A stretch of 64,000 bases of DNA from Abelmoschus esculentus (taxonomy: Eukaryota; Streptophyta; Magnoliopsida; Malvales; Malvaceae), in contig JAUCBN010000020.1 in NCBI GenBank assembly GCA_035048815.1, positions 2,115,501 to 2,179,500 of the forward strand, read 5' to 3'. Of the stretch, positions 24,301 to 36,747 are shown piece after piece. A model generated the notes under the pieces. That model made no database searches. It worked only from the letters and a program-made list of their open reading frames with translations, and was not told where the DNA came from. The position numbers and the translations under genes were made by a program. How positions within the stretch are numbered: the first letter of the stretch is position 1; each line of letters begins with the position of its first letter.

Positions 24301-27300
24301 GTGATATTCCACTTACACGAGGGATACCAACTAAAGAATCTTTGATTTCATCCAATTCAATCATTTGAAGAACCTCTGCTACAAATTTCTATTAAAGAGG
24401 TAAGTGAGTTAAACATTTTGTGCAATTTATTCATAATCATGATATAATCCAAGTTTATATTCAAATCCTATGGACAATTTAAGCCAATATCACAAGCATC
24501 TAGGTGATGATCTACTACTTATTTATTTTTAATTTTTTTCCTCGTTTCTACATAATATATATTCAGTTTTTCCAGTCCCACGTAGAAGTGTAACGACACT
24601 GCTGCAACTAATCCTTTCAAGATATACAATTCATACAAAAAGGTAGGTGTTTTGTATATTTTCCTAGCAAGTGAAATATATTTAATTTAAACTATGTAAA
24701 AATGTCTTACCAATCTTTTGTGCTTATCAATTTCAGTTGGTAGACGTAACCAAGCTGAGTACATCACTGATTCCTCTACCGTAATCATTGGAGAATGAAT
24801 ATCAGTTTGCTCACAGTAAGCTGATATTCTAGCATATGTTTCTTGGACCTTGGTGTACCCTCCAATTCTTATCTCTCCTTCGATATAGCCACCGGTTTTT
24901 CTTCCTGAAAGTACATCCATTAGTGTTGTTTTCCCAGCTCCACTAACACCCATCAAAGCTGTGAGAACTCCGGGCCTAAATGCACCAGTAATATCTCGAA
25001 GTAGTTGTAGTCTTTTTTGTGGACACCCTTGCTCTCTCAGTTTCTGGGAATACATAAAAGACATTAGAAATGTTTTATTTAGATTTGAAAATGTAGTCTT
25101 TGAGGACTGACATGATTACCTTAGGAGTATCAACAAAGTATTGCACATCCTCGAATGATATCGTTATTGGTTTAAAAGGTAAAACCATCCCTGTAATAAA
25201 AATACGTGATTATAGTATTTTAATATGCTAACTTATATTATTTATTCACTTTATATGACATCCAGTAAATTCTCTATGATATAAAGGCAATTTCATATGA
25301 ACAAAAAGAGCTTCTCACCCTCGACTTTTGTTTGTGCTGGAGCTTTTAGAGGCATAACATTAGGCAATTCTTGTTCCTCAGTTGTGTCACTCGAATCCTC
25401 TTTTGCTTTTAGATAAGAAAATCTTTCATAAGAAATAATAGCCCGAGAACTTCCTGGCTCTGCAACATCATACACATGTTAGTACTTTTAAAGATTTAAG
25501 CACTGAATTTTCTTTTCCTGTCATTATTTTCTTTTATGGTGCATGCTGAGGTACAACTTACGCTTTAAAAGGCTCAAAGCCAAGGTGAATCCAATGTTAA
25601 AAATTAACCAGAATCCTATCAATGCTCCTACTGATATCCAGTAGTAGTAGTCTTTGAAGTTTAACCCACGTTCTTCTAGAACTGTCTGTCCTAAGGTGAC
25701 ATTTGAAGATGAAACCTGCAAGTGAACAATAGCCACCAAACATGAAGTGTGAGTAGATATGGTGATCTGTGCATTTAACCAACAAAATATCAGTTGTTTT
25801 CGTTTCACCTTTTGCCACCTCGGTGCTAGAAATTCATTAACGGCAACACCTATTTCAGAATATGCAAGAGGAGAAAGCCAAAAACCCCATTTGACCCAAG
25901 CAGGTAGTAATGCTGCAGGAAAGGTTTGGAGCATTAATATCTTTTACATATTTTCTATCTCTTCTTATAGGTAAGGAATGGCCTTACGTTTTGGAATTAT
26001 GAAGCCACTGAATAAAAATATCACCATTAATGTAAAAAGACTAAAATTTACTGCAAAAGGTGGATCTCTAACAACCGATGCAATGAAACGAAATAGTGAA
26101 GTTGCCATTTGATGTACAAGGAAAAGGAGGAAGAGCAATCGGAAGAACCTGAAAGATAATACTTGGATTAGAAGATAATAACATTTGTTAGACATTTATC
26201 TACTTTAACATAAAGTAGTTTTTGTTAACATGATATACCGTTCGGGTTCCGGACTGTAACCAATCACGTAGTATGTAAGAGCTGTCCACAGAAAAGCATC
26301 TATGAATGAAAATGGAATCTTTAGAATAGTAGCAGGAATGGAATATGCCCATGCTGGGTAGAAGTAGAAATCTCTTTGCTTGTAGAATACTGACAGTCTG
26401 GAAACAGTTATAGACAACTCCGCGATTCCGTTTGTCAAAAGTCTTATGAGAGCATAAAACAGGGAACCAAGGTAATAGCTTGCATGGACAAGGTCAATCT
26501 TCATCCGAGTGCGAATAAAGATGGTCATTGCTATCATTGCAACAACTATAAGCTGCATGTAGGAAGCATCCAATGCTGGTTAGTGGGTCTGTCGGGTTAC
26601 CAATGTTTGATATTATACATTTATGCTTATTATGATTGTTATTACCTGTGATGATTTAAAAACATAAACAAATGAGTTTCTCTTCATGAGAAGCCATTCT
26701 CTTGCCATGCATGCTTTGAGTAATTCCCATTTTCCCAATGAATAGATGTTGAATGACAATGCATTTTTATGACTCTCACTTTTTTTGAAAGGTGTGCAGA
26801 GTTCTTCATTTAGCTTCTCTGATATGTGAAACTTTTTGAATGCAGCTATCATGTTGTCCACAGAAACAAAACTATGAGTTTGGTCTTCACGGTACCAGTA
26901 CTGTCCTTGGTCCTTTTTGGAAAGCACCTAAAATTGTTTTATTTTAAATTATCAGACAAAGGAAAATGTCATGGACATACAAGGTAGATTAAAGGACACT
27001 TACTTCTTGGAGGAAATCAGCAACGCCTTTGCGTTCAGGGCACCTAAAACCGCAATGTTCAAAGAACTCTTGAACACAACTGCGTGGTCCATGGTATACA
27101 ATCTTTCCTTCTGCCATTAAAATAATGTCATCAAATAGATCAAAAGTCTCTGGAGCTGGTTGAAGAAGTGATACTAGAAGTGTTGCCTCTGTTATGTGGG
27201 TTAGTTGCTGTAGACAGGTAACTATTTGGAAGGTAGTGGAGCTGTCTAGGCCAGTTGATATTTCATCCATAAAAAGAGCTTTATTTGGACCAACTATCAT

Positions 27301-29495
27301 TTCCCCTATCAAAATTCCATATGAAAAAACTATTAGACTGGCTTGGTTTTGTAGGGCTCAGGGAGTCATACATTATAACTTCAATAAGGACGTTATAGAA
27401 CTCTGAACAACCTGTTGTCAGCCTTCTCTTTTGACCACCTGAGATTCCTCTATTCATTGCATCTCCAACTATAGTATCGGCACAGATGTCCAGTCCAAGA
27501 ATCTGAATGGAAATGAATGGTTGTATAACTGTAAGAGAAAAATTTGGATTTCCTTTTATACATTTCTTTTCTTTTGAGAGAATCACCTTTAATATATAGT
27601 CTGTCTGAAGAGTTCCCTTTAATCCTTCAATAGAAATTGCCTGTTAACACAGATTACATAGTCAGAGGTGTGGTTTCAAAGGCAATGATATCCAGCCTCT
27701 GCTAGCAAATTACCTTCATGTATGTGTCTATATCTGGTTCCGGAACAATGCCAGATTGCTTCTCCCTTCTACTGATCTCTTTTAACATATCTTTATTTGT
27801 AGACAACATTTAAGATCAGTTTACTGTTAGTAAGGTATGATCATCGTTACAAGATTCGAAATAATGTATACCTGCTCTGCTTCCAATGCCCTGGCAACGT
27901 GCTGAGAAGTCGAGTGTTTCTCTTACAGTCATTTCAGAAATGTGCAGGTCATATTGACTTATGTAAGCTGATGTATTTTGAGGCACAAACTCGGTGAACT
28001 TGTAGCCATTGTAGGATATTTCCCCTGTGACCTGAAATAAAAGTATGCATCAAGACTGGTTGTACATGCCATTTCGTCATAGTTTTCGAATCAATGGTTA
28101 AATCATGTATTGTACTGCTGGTACATCGTATGCAGGTTAATTTACATTGATACTTCAAGAGGAATTTGATGGACAAATAGAAAACCTTGAGAGATGGGTT
28201 GAGCCTCCCTGAAAGTGCCTGTAACAAAGTGGTCTTTCCGCAGCCCGGAGGACCAAGCAATAGAGTCATCCTACATACAGAATGAGTTCATGACAGCTTA
28301 TCAATGGTATAACTATTGTTTTCCGAAACAGTAGCCTAAACTCGGATCATGCACAGATGAAAATGAAAGTGAAAATGAAGTAAATATCCAAAGTGAACCT
28401 TGAGGGCTTGATGATGCCACTGATATCTTTGAGAATTTTTATCTTGTATGATTGAGACTTGCATGTGCTGAGTTTTGTCAAAGCCTGTTTAACATCTTAG
28501 ATCTCCTCCATTAGTGTATTAATACACACATGAATACCGTAATGATTACGAAACATAATGCATAGATTTGTAACTAAAAGCTTACAGAGAATACACCAGT
28601 GATGGTGTTCCAAAGTGTAGGAATGGGCTTCCCTTGAACTACTTCACAATCTGCTTCCACAGACAAATTCTGGAATCTCACTTCAATAGTCGACAACTCC
28701 AACCCCACCCTAAGCACCGATGTCACTGTCAGTTGCAAGTCATGAATCTATAAAACAATGTTTCTTTTGATTGACTTGGCATTATTATTATTATTATACA
28801 CTAGATTAAACCTAAAATTTAAATCTTACATCCAATTCTTAAACATCAACTTAAAATTAAAACTTATTTTTAAATATTAGAATGTAAAAACAAACAAAAA
28901 AAAAAAATAAAAGATAGGTTTCTTGCCTGTCGCTTCTTTCTTTCATTTTCTTCAAGAGGCGTAGATTATCGTCGTTGATTTTGGTAATGAGTTTTTCTAT
29001 GAAGACATGTCGTTCCAATGCTCTGAGCTTCGTAACATCGATCAGCTTTTTCTGTCCGTCAGTTTTCGTATCGTCTCTTTTTTCTCCATCAGTATTATTG
29101 ATCAAAAGATCGTGATCAAACAATGACGTCCTTAGTCGCGTAAAAGTAGGCAATCTCTGAATCGCAGCCCACTGCAACTCGACTTCATCGTCATTATTTT
29201 CTCTGAACGATGACACGGCGGCGAGGTCCGATACATCACTCCTAAAGCTTAAAGATAACTCTCTAAAAGATGAGCGGAGATTCCTCCCCGTCTCCACCAG
29301 CTGTTCCATTTTCATATCAAGTTCATGCCCCTGCAACTCGATCTCATTGTCATTATTTTCTGTGAACGACGACACGGCGGCGAGGTCAGACGCACCACTC
29401 TTGAAGCTTGAAGATAACTCTCTGAAAGATAAGCGTAGATTCCTCCCCGTCTCCGCCAACTGTTCCATTTCCATATCACGCATCTCCGTTGGCAT
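21333..29495 (-). CDS. Full-size ABCG (PDR-type) ABC transporter
   Basis: I trace 24 exons: 29495-28927, 28709-28586, 28484-28399, 28270-28186, 28031-27872, 27790-27714, 27640-27587, 27502-27412, 27305-27004, 26927-26646, 26552-26239, 26148-25988, 25912-25809, 25715-25562, 25459-25319, 25190-25120, 25043-24711, 24388-24098, 23824-23741, 23586-23453, 23174-22947, 22378-22207, 22121-21867 and 21599-21333. They sum to 4539 nt, or 1512 aa, in frame throughout. Order is PDR N-domain, NBD1 (GPPGCGKTT about 266, ISGGQKRR about 405, FMDE), TMD1, NBD2 (GVSGAGKTT about 958, SGISPEQRKR about 1062, FMDEPTSGLDA), TMD2. Such pumps export secondary compounds or hormones at the plasma membrane. The N-terminus resembles the ABCG29/33/37 group; substrate unknown. 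I chose M29495 over an upstream ATG at 29564 because a TATA-like box lies between them. Oddities: N-terminal duplication and GC-AG intron 1. Confidence 0.95.
29165..29480 (-). repeat. In-frame 159-bp tandem duplication in ABCG exon 1
   Basis: Two adjacent copies are offset by 159 bp (53 codons). Each encodes MEQL(A/V)ETGRNLR, then SFREL, then SDLAAVSSF, then an E-N-N-D acidic run. Substitutions between copies are scattered and no frame is lost. The unit sits just before the conserved WAAIQRLPTF segment. Confidence 0.92.
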
Positions 29496-29544
29496 TAAAA
29501 GGTTGAATGAGAAACAAGAAGCGTGCCTCTGTTTGCTTACCCTC

Positions 29545-29551
29545 TCTATAT
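29545..29551 (-). promoter_or_regulatory. Possible TATA box of the ABCG gene
   Basis: The minus strand reads TTTATATAGAG here, about 50 bp before the chosen start at 29495. If it is the TATA box, the in-frame ATG at 29564 lies upstream of transcription start, which supports the shorter protein. Confidence 0.4.
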
Positions 29552-29564
29552 AAAGCAAGGCCAT

Positions 29565-32540
29565 ATTTGTACGTTATCAAGTTTGAATGAAATATTTAAT
29601 TTTTTTTATTTTTTAATTATTAGTTTCATTTGGTTGAGTTTGGTTCAAATTGAAAGTAAATAGGAGGGGTTCTGACTAAGTTGCACGAATACGGGACGAC
29701 GACGAAAAATGATATTTTTTAAAATTATAGGGTACGAGTACGATGAGGGTACGATAAATATAATATTATATATATAATATTAAAATTTATAATATAATAA
29801 AGATTATAATTATAATTATAATTGTTATTATTTAAATTAACTTCTAATATTTTTTAAATTATTTTCTAACAATTAAAAAATTATTAAAATTAAATGATTA
29901 AATTAACAAAAATTTAAAATTATTTCGTAAGTCATATTTTATGATTTAAACCTTATTTGAAATATTTTTTAATCAAATTTATAAAATTCGATTTCGAGTT
30001 TTTTTTATAAATTTAATTATATATATATACGCATATAGTTAGGGTGAAACGGTGCACATATTGATTCTAATTTTAATGACTTTTTATATGCAAATATAAG
30101 ATATATATATATATTTTTCATATTTTCATATGTGATATACATAATATATCAAGCAGAGTTGATAAACTTAACTCGAATATGAGAATTGATAAACTAATTA
30201 TTAAAATTTTCAAGTCATTGAATTTTTATTCTATAACTCAAACTTTATTTTTTAACCTTTAATTGATTTTGAGCTTTAATTTAATTTGATTTGTACTTTT
30301 AAATTTTAAATTATTAAACCTAAAAATATCTTTAATTTACTAAATTTTATTTTTAATTTTTTAATCTAAAATATAAATAGAAACGTGTTCGTCATTGTCA
30401 TCTAAAATTTTGTGGGATATGTCCGCTTGTTTACGGGATAACGAAAAATTATTATATAGTTTCGGTTTATATATTGCTATTAGATTTTTGTATTAAAATT
30501 TATTTATTTAATAAAAAGTTAAAAATTGATATTATAAAAAAATAAAAATATATTTTTAAAAAATAAAACAAAAAATTATTATTAAATATAATTATAAATA
30601 ATATATTAAATTAAATTTATCTAATAATTTTTAATGCAGATATTGTAAGCTTGCCACAGCTGTTTTGACAATAGGTTGCTACAGCTAATCGGATTAATAA
30701 GGAAAGATATTTACGTATAGCACAATTATTTGTCTTTTATATTTTAATATTAAAATTTAAATTAATTATAATTTTTAAAAATACATTATATTTTAATTTT
30801 TTAAATTAATCATAAATTTTAATTTTAAACTTTAATTTTATACACTAAATTTAAACTTTTAGTGCGAAAATATAACTAAAAACACCCTAAAATATAATTT
30901 TTTATTATTATTATGTACATCAAATTGAGTTAAGTTTGATTGTTTAACCCTTTATTTCATGGATAATTATAAATATTATTATTAAATTTTAATTTATAAC
31001 TTATTTTAGTCATTGAATTATTAAAATATAGATTTATTCACTAAATTTTATATATTAAATATTTTTATTAAAATTATTTTATTAATATACTGATATATCT
31101 TAATATATATTATTATTAAATATAAAATAATTTAAAATAAAAAATAAAAAAATATTTCTTTTGATTGACTTTGGTATTATTAGTATTAGTATTAGTATTA
31201 TTTTCATAAATCATTTTCGTATTGATGTTGGTACACAAGGCACTGGATTAAAAAAACAATTACAAGCATAAGCATATATTAAATATAAATATTACTTCTG
31301 TAAGCACTTATTAAATATAAGTTTTACTTTTTGAAGTTTTAGTTTAAAAAAGTACTAAGATTTTCATTTTTCTACTGATGCAAAACTTCAAATTTTAATC
31401 ACGAATTAAATATAAAGGATAAATCTTAAATAATCTGAATTAAATTTTAAAAAAATAATATTTTAAATTTAAATTAAAATTTAAATTAATAAGTTATCAA
31501 CCGAGTGGATAAATTATCAGCCGTGTGGATAAATTATCTGCATTTTTTATGTCATTTTTTAAAATCTCGTTAATGTAGAGTCCCATGAATTTTTTTATGT
31601 ACAAATTTAATCTAGTTTTGAATCTGGAAAAATTACAAATTTTTGTCATTTTAAGCATATTTTTCAAAATTAAAATTCTGTACAGGAAACATAACTATTT
31701 AAACCACTTATCATGAACCCTAAATTTTAAATTTCTAAATTTAAACCCTCAATTGATTTTTTATCCCTTAAAATAATTATGTTTGTAAAAAAATTTCCTC
31801 ATCAGAACTTTTTCCATTATTTTGTGCCACAAGGATCAAATTAAATAAAAATTAAAAATATGAAACAAGATAAAAATTTTGATAAAACTTGTAATAAATT
31901 GCATGTATTTAATCTTTATAAATAATTATATATTTTGGTATAAAAAATTAAAATTTTAAGTCCGATAGGTTTAACAGAATGAAGTAAAAGATTTTAAATT
32001 ATCGATAAATATCAGGAAAAAAATAGAATTAAATGTCAAAATGAGATTTTTTTTATAATGAATTCATTTATGACTTTAAAAGTTAGGCATATTAAAAATA
32101 CTTAATTAAATCAGACAGTACACATATTATATAAATAAAATAACTAAATTCAAGTTCGTAAATATTTTTTTATTAAAACTAATTATTGAGTTCAATTTTA
32201 TACTTATAATTTAAATAATATAATTTATTTTTAAAACAAAACATTTCTTTTAAGTATTTTTTAAAATCCATGTAAGACACTTAATAAACGGTGTCTTTCT
32301 CTTTATTATGATAAATCTTTAAAATTTGTTCTGAGAGCTGTAACATGGAATAGAGAAGTATTTTTTATAACCGACAACAGACTAAAAATTTTATGTAAAA
32401 AAAATTTAACTACCAAAAAGTTATATTAAAAATATAGAGATACAAAATTACAGAAGTTTAGAGAGCATAGAATTAAATTATTAATAAAAAATATAAAATA
32501 TATTTAAAATATAAATAATTTAAAATTTTTAGGAAGTGTG
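29565..32540. other. AT-rich intergenic DNA upstream of ABCG
   Basis: About 3 kb with no coding frame or RNA gene that I can support. It contains (ATT)n-like and (TA)n stretches, for example GTATTAGTATTAGTATT near 31180, and probably decayed repeats. The ABCG promoter should be in the first few hundred bases. Confidence 0.6.
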
Positions 32541-32547
32541 GCTACCC

Positions 32548-32660
32548 TTTTTAGGGGTGTTTAAATGGGTAATTCAGTCGGTGGCCGAATTAAATTATCA
32601 AAAAAACGAATTAATCAAACTTTTTAAATCTTTAACCGTTAACCGTTAAATGGGATTAAT
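32548..32660. repeat. Truncated MITE-like end (GGGTGTTTAAATGGG type)
   Basis: A TAGGGGTGTTTAAATGGG start followed by AACCGAATTAA-type strings resembles the left end of the repeat at 47861-48413. No matching right end is seen before the LTR remnant. Confidence 0.4.
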
Positions 32661-33191
32661 GTTTCTTGCCTCTTTTCAGACTTGACATTCTCTCACTTAA
32701 TCTTATCACGAGCTTTCACTCTTGTGATTAGCCTCTTATCACAGTTGTTCATCATGGGTCCTTGTCTAACTCTCTTATGAGCGTCTGGCATGAAATCAGG
32801 CAGTTAAAGGGTCACTCTGATACCACTTATCACAGGGTCATTACCCTCTTCCTCACGCCCCTGTATTTTGCAAGTTGAGACGTGTGGCTTTAGGCGCCTT
32901 TAAGAGGATGTAACGTCTAAGTTATTCTTAGAGAACTAAGCTAGAGTGTTTAAGTTCCGACGTAAAAGAGTTATGACAGCAAAGAAAATAATATGTGAGA
33001 AAAAATGAAATAATAAGTGGAGTTTTATTACTTGAATGTAAAATAAATTCTAGAGTCTAACAAAACCAAACGAGAGCAAACAATAAAAACTGAAGTGCCT
33101 AATGGGGTAGGGGTAAGTCCTTTTATAAAGCCTCAATGTTTCTAAGTCCAGATTAAACAAGAAAAACTAATCTTTTAAGAAGTATAACAAA
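32661..33191 (-). mobile_element. LTR-retrotransposon remnant with LTR end and primer-binding site
   Basis: On the minus strand, LTR-like sequence with a TTTATAAAAGG TATA-type box (near 33120) is followed near 32826-32816 by TGGTATCAGAG, the complement of the initiator-Met tRNA 3' end used as primer site. Internal sequence continues to about 32660. No protein domains and no second LTR are visible. It abuts the ABCG fragment at about 33191. Confidence 0.55.
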
Positions 33192-33423
33192 TCTAGAAGA
33201 ACATGGGTTAAACTTTAAAGAATATTATTATTAGATATCAATAGGAGCATTGGTAGGATTCTAGCTGATTTTTAACATTGGATTCACTTTGGCTTTGAGA
33301 CTTTTAAAGTGTAAGTTATACCTCAACATGTACCATACAAAAAATAATGACAAAAAAATTAGTGCTTAAATCTTTAAATATACTAACATGTATATGATGT
33401 ATAGTCATGAAGTTCTCAGGCTT
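33192..33423 (+). pseudogene. Detached ABCG fragment: part of exon 14, intron 14, start of exon 15
   Basis: The plus strand here matches the minus strand of the ABCG gene at 25680-25440 nearly base for base. It runs from CTAGAAGAAC in exon 14, through the donor (AAAGTGTAAG), the whole intron, and into exon 15 (GAAGTTCTCAGGC). A tryptophan codon of exon 14 is TAG here, and the acceptor has changed from TTGCAG to GTATAG. Retention of the intron shows duplication at the DNA level. The piece ends exactly where the Sirevirus-like sequence begins. Confidence 0.88.
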
Positions 33424-33802
33424 TTTAGGAACTAGTTATGTTTTTTTAAGCATTATGTTGCATTTTTCATTCATGTTAGAACATTATGCACCTATGATAT
33501 TGGGTTTTTATGCTTTGACTATTTATGTTGGATTTAGATTAATTTTAATGCTATGCTTTATTTGATATTTTATAAATGCTTGATCTTGTGCTTAAATTAT
33601 CTTATGTCTTATTATTCTTACATTGATTTTGATCTAATAAAAAAGGAAGAAGAAATATGTCATATTTTTTTAAGTTTTTTTCCTAAGGGGGAGAATACCA
33701 TTTTTAAAGCTATGAAACTATTTAGGGGGAGTTTTTAAAAGTTTTTCAAAGTTTTCAAACTTAAAAATTTATGTTGGTTTTGTTATATCAAAAAGGGAAG
33801 AT
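33422..33802 (+). repeat. Extra copy of the element's 3' internal tail upstream of the first LTR
   Basis: From TTTTTTAGGAACTAGTTAT to the purine tract AAAAAGGGAAGAT it parallels 41890-42263. Its presence outside the 5' LTR means that LTR also served as the 3' LTR of an adjacent copy. Confidence 0.88.
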
Positions 33803-34967
33803 TGTAAAACTAAAATTGATTTTGATATAACAATTATGTTAAAGGACTTATTTTATAATAAATTTTTAAGTTACCAAGTCAAAATTAAGTTTCAAGTCAA
33901 ACCAAGAACTTTGAAATAACTTTTTTAAGTGTTTTTGTATGAGCGTATCGATACCACTAGAACAAGTATCAATACCGCCCTTTGTTTTTGAAAGCTTGTT
34001 CTTAAAACTAAGAACAAGTATCGATACCCGTTTCAATACCGAGACCTCACTGCCAACAAATGTTTCGAACCCAGTATCAAACCATGCCTTATGTTTTTAA
34101 TTAATTTAAAAAATATTTAAAATTAAGGCTTACTGTTTCGATACTTGTATCGATACCCCCAAAATCCCCAACGGTTATTTTAAACATTAAATGAGTTGAC
34201 CATTGGTGGCAGTTAAAGCTTTAAATGGTGGTTATTCCGTTTCGATACCCGTATCGATACCAAATTTCACAGTTTACTTCAGGTATCGATACCCGTTTCG
34301 ATACGCCCTTTAATGAATGCACAACGTCTCTTTCTATTTGTGGTTTGTTTCGAAACATGTAGCCCGTGTTTTGATACCAGTTCTATCATAGTACATTTAT
34401 GATGGAAAGAGAATGCTCCAACGTCTATATTTACATCTCCAACAGCCCCAACGGTTAGAAATCAATGAGAAGGTATAAGTTGAAGCATTTTGAGAAGCAT
34501 TACCAACTATTAAACCTCAAGCAACATCCAAGCACACAAATCCAACTCCAAAGCTCTCTATTGCATATCTTGACTCTCAACTCTTGTATATCATTTTAAT
34601 CTTTTGTAATTGAGTTTGGGGAGAGTGAATCTGTATTTGGGGCAATATTTGTCTTTGAGAGACATCCAAATTTGCCTTCCTTTCATTTGTAATCCTTTGT
34701 GAGGTCTAAGTCAATTTCGGGTAGGAAATTGGCTTGTTTGTAAAGGTTAGCCCTTGAACCTAGAAAAAAGGTTGAATTCATTTAGTGAATTGGTTTCAAA
34801 ATCCTTAGTGGGAGCTAAGGTAGTGGATGTAGAGCTTGTTCCGAAACTTGAACCACTATAATTCGTGTGTCTCAAATTTTCATCATTTTACCGAAAAATC
34901 TTCCATCAATTTTTAAATAGCCAATTCACCCCCTTTTGGTCAATTCCATTGATTGATCAACTCAACA
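33803..34967 (+). repeat. Left LTR of the Sirevirus-like element (1165 bp)
   Basis: It begins TGTAAAACTAAAATTG and ends CAACTCAACA. It has the same length as the right LTR with roughly 40-50 substitutions by eye (about 4%), mostly transitions. It holds several GTATCGATACC-type palindromes between 33944 and 34345. Confidence 0.93.
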
Positions 34968-34969
34968 AT

Positions 34970-34981
34970 TGGTATCAGAGC
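34970..34981 (+). promoter_or_regulatory. Primer-binding site (initiator tRNA-Met)
   Basis: TGGTATCAGAGC lies two bases after the left LTR end, the standard copia primer site for minus-strand DNA synthesis. Confidence 0.9.
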
Positions 34982-35054
34982 TAGATCTTTGAAGGGATTC
35001 ATATCCACCAAAGAAGATCCAAGGAGTGTTGACCATCATCTCAAGTCAAACCCA

Positions 35055-36690
35055 ATGGTATCTACTTCCGGAAGTTGGAACGAGTCTCACTCCATCACCA
35101 AACCTCATTTCTTTAATGGTGATAACTACCCATATTGGAAGAATAGAATGAGGTTGTTCATCAACTCCAACGATTATGTCCTTTGGGATATAATTAAAGA
35201 TGGTCCCTCAATTCTAATGAAGCAAGAAGGAGATAGGCAAGGGCCAAAGAAAAGGAATGAGATGACCGATGAGGAAAGAAGAAGGATGTCCACAAACGAA
35301 AAAGCTCTACACATCCTCTTTTGTGCTCTTGGCCCCGACATCTACTCCAAGATGTCATCATGTATAAGTGTCAAAGAAGTATGAGACTCTTTGAAGACAA
35401 CTTATGAGGGCACCAATGACGTCAAGGAGACAAAGATCAATCTTTTTAATCTTAATTATGAGAACTTCAAGATAGAGCCGGATGAAGACATCACCAAAAT
35501 GTTTGATCGGTTCTCGGTTATAGTAAATGGTCTCAAAGGCTTTGGTGAAGTCATATCGGAGGAGAAACTCGTGAGGAAGCTCATCTACTCTCTTCCCGAG
35601 TCTTGGGATAGCAAGAGAACGACCATTATTGAAGCCAATGACCTCAAGACTCTCAAATTCGATGCTTTTGTAGGATCTTTTCTCACCCAAGAGATCATGA
35701 AGAAAGGAAGAGAAGAAGAGAGAAAGAAGGAAGATGTGAAGCTAGAGAAGAGAGAGGTTGAAAAGAAAAAGCAAGAAATTGCTCTTAAAGCTTCATCATT
35801 CCAAGAAGAGGATGAGCTTGAAGAGTTGGCTATGGTAGCCAAACGATTCACAAGGCTCATGAGGGCAAACCGAAATAGGAGATTCCAAAGAAAGAAGGAA
35901 TTCAAAGAAAAGGGCAAAGAAGATGAGAAAGACCAAATCATTTGCTATGAGTGCAAGAAGCCCAGTCACATTAGGACCGATTGCCCACAATTCAAAATGA
36001 AAGGGTTTGAGAAAAAGAAGAAACAAAAAGCACATGTTGCCACTTGGAGTGATGAGGAGTCATCATCCGATGAAGAAAATGAAGTGGTCAACCTTTGTCT
36101 CATGGCTCTTCATGAGCCCAAGGTAACCATTGAACCATCTTGTAATGACCTTTCTTATGATGAACTTTATGATGCTTATGATGAATTACAAGATGTTTAT
36201 GATGAGTTGGTTTTAAAGTTCAAAGAATCGGTTTTGAAAAACAAGAAAATTATTTCTGATTTAAAAGAGAAAAACAATTCTTTAACAAAAACAATTTTGG
36301 ATTTTGAAGAAAAGGTTGGTGTTTTAAATGATGATTTAAAATTCTTTCAAAAAGAAAATGTGGATTTAAATAACCTTATTTCTAGCTTGAGTGAGAATCA
36401 CCATAAATGGTGAATGAGCTCAAAGAACAAATCAAAGTGGTTGGTAGTTCAACTTTTGAAAAAGGAAGCTCTTCAAAACCCAACCATGTGAAGAAGAATT
36501 TTCAAAGCCACAAACAAAGAGGTTTTCAAAGGCATACTAGACATAGAAAGATTAGGAGTATATGGGTTCCTAAGGAACTTGTTATTTCTAATAATGTTCA
36601 TGCTATTACATCTTGGATTCCTAAGAGAACCAAGCTTTTGGGAACTAACTCTCATGAACCCAAAATGATTTGGGTACCAAAAGACAAGAA
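35055..36690 (+). pseudogene. Gag region of the Sirevirus-like element
   Basis: The frame starts at about 35055. It carries the copia Gag domain with PHFFNGDNYPYWKNRM, a CCHC knuckle (CYECKKPSHIRTDC, near 35945) and a long charged, coiled-coil-prone tail to about 36400. A TGA at 35382-35384 stands where tryptophan is expected, a frameshift falls near 36405, and the frame stops at 36692. Gag would form the virus-like particle; this copy cannot make it whole. Confidence 0.9.
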
Positions 36691-36747
36691 CTAAATCTTT
36701 GTTTGTAGGTTGAGCATTACTTCAAGGCCAAAGCTTCAAGTCAAAAC

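Noticed and set aside
21333..29564. The ABCG locus as a pseudogene, because open frames are short and scattered
   Set aside because: With 24 exons placed at consensus splice sites the reading frame is continuous for 1512 codons and all nucleotide-binding motifs are intact.
29496..29564. Upstream in-frame ATG as the ABCG start (adds 23 residues)
   Set aside because: A TATA-like box lies inside this segment and the added residues do not resemble PDR N-termini; not fully excluded.
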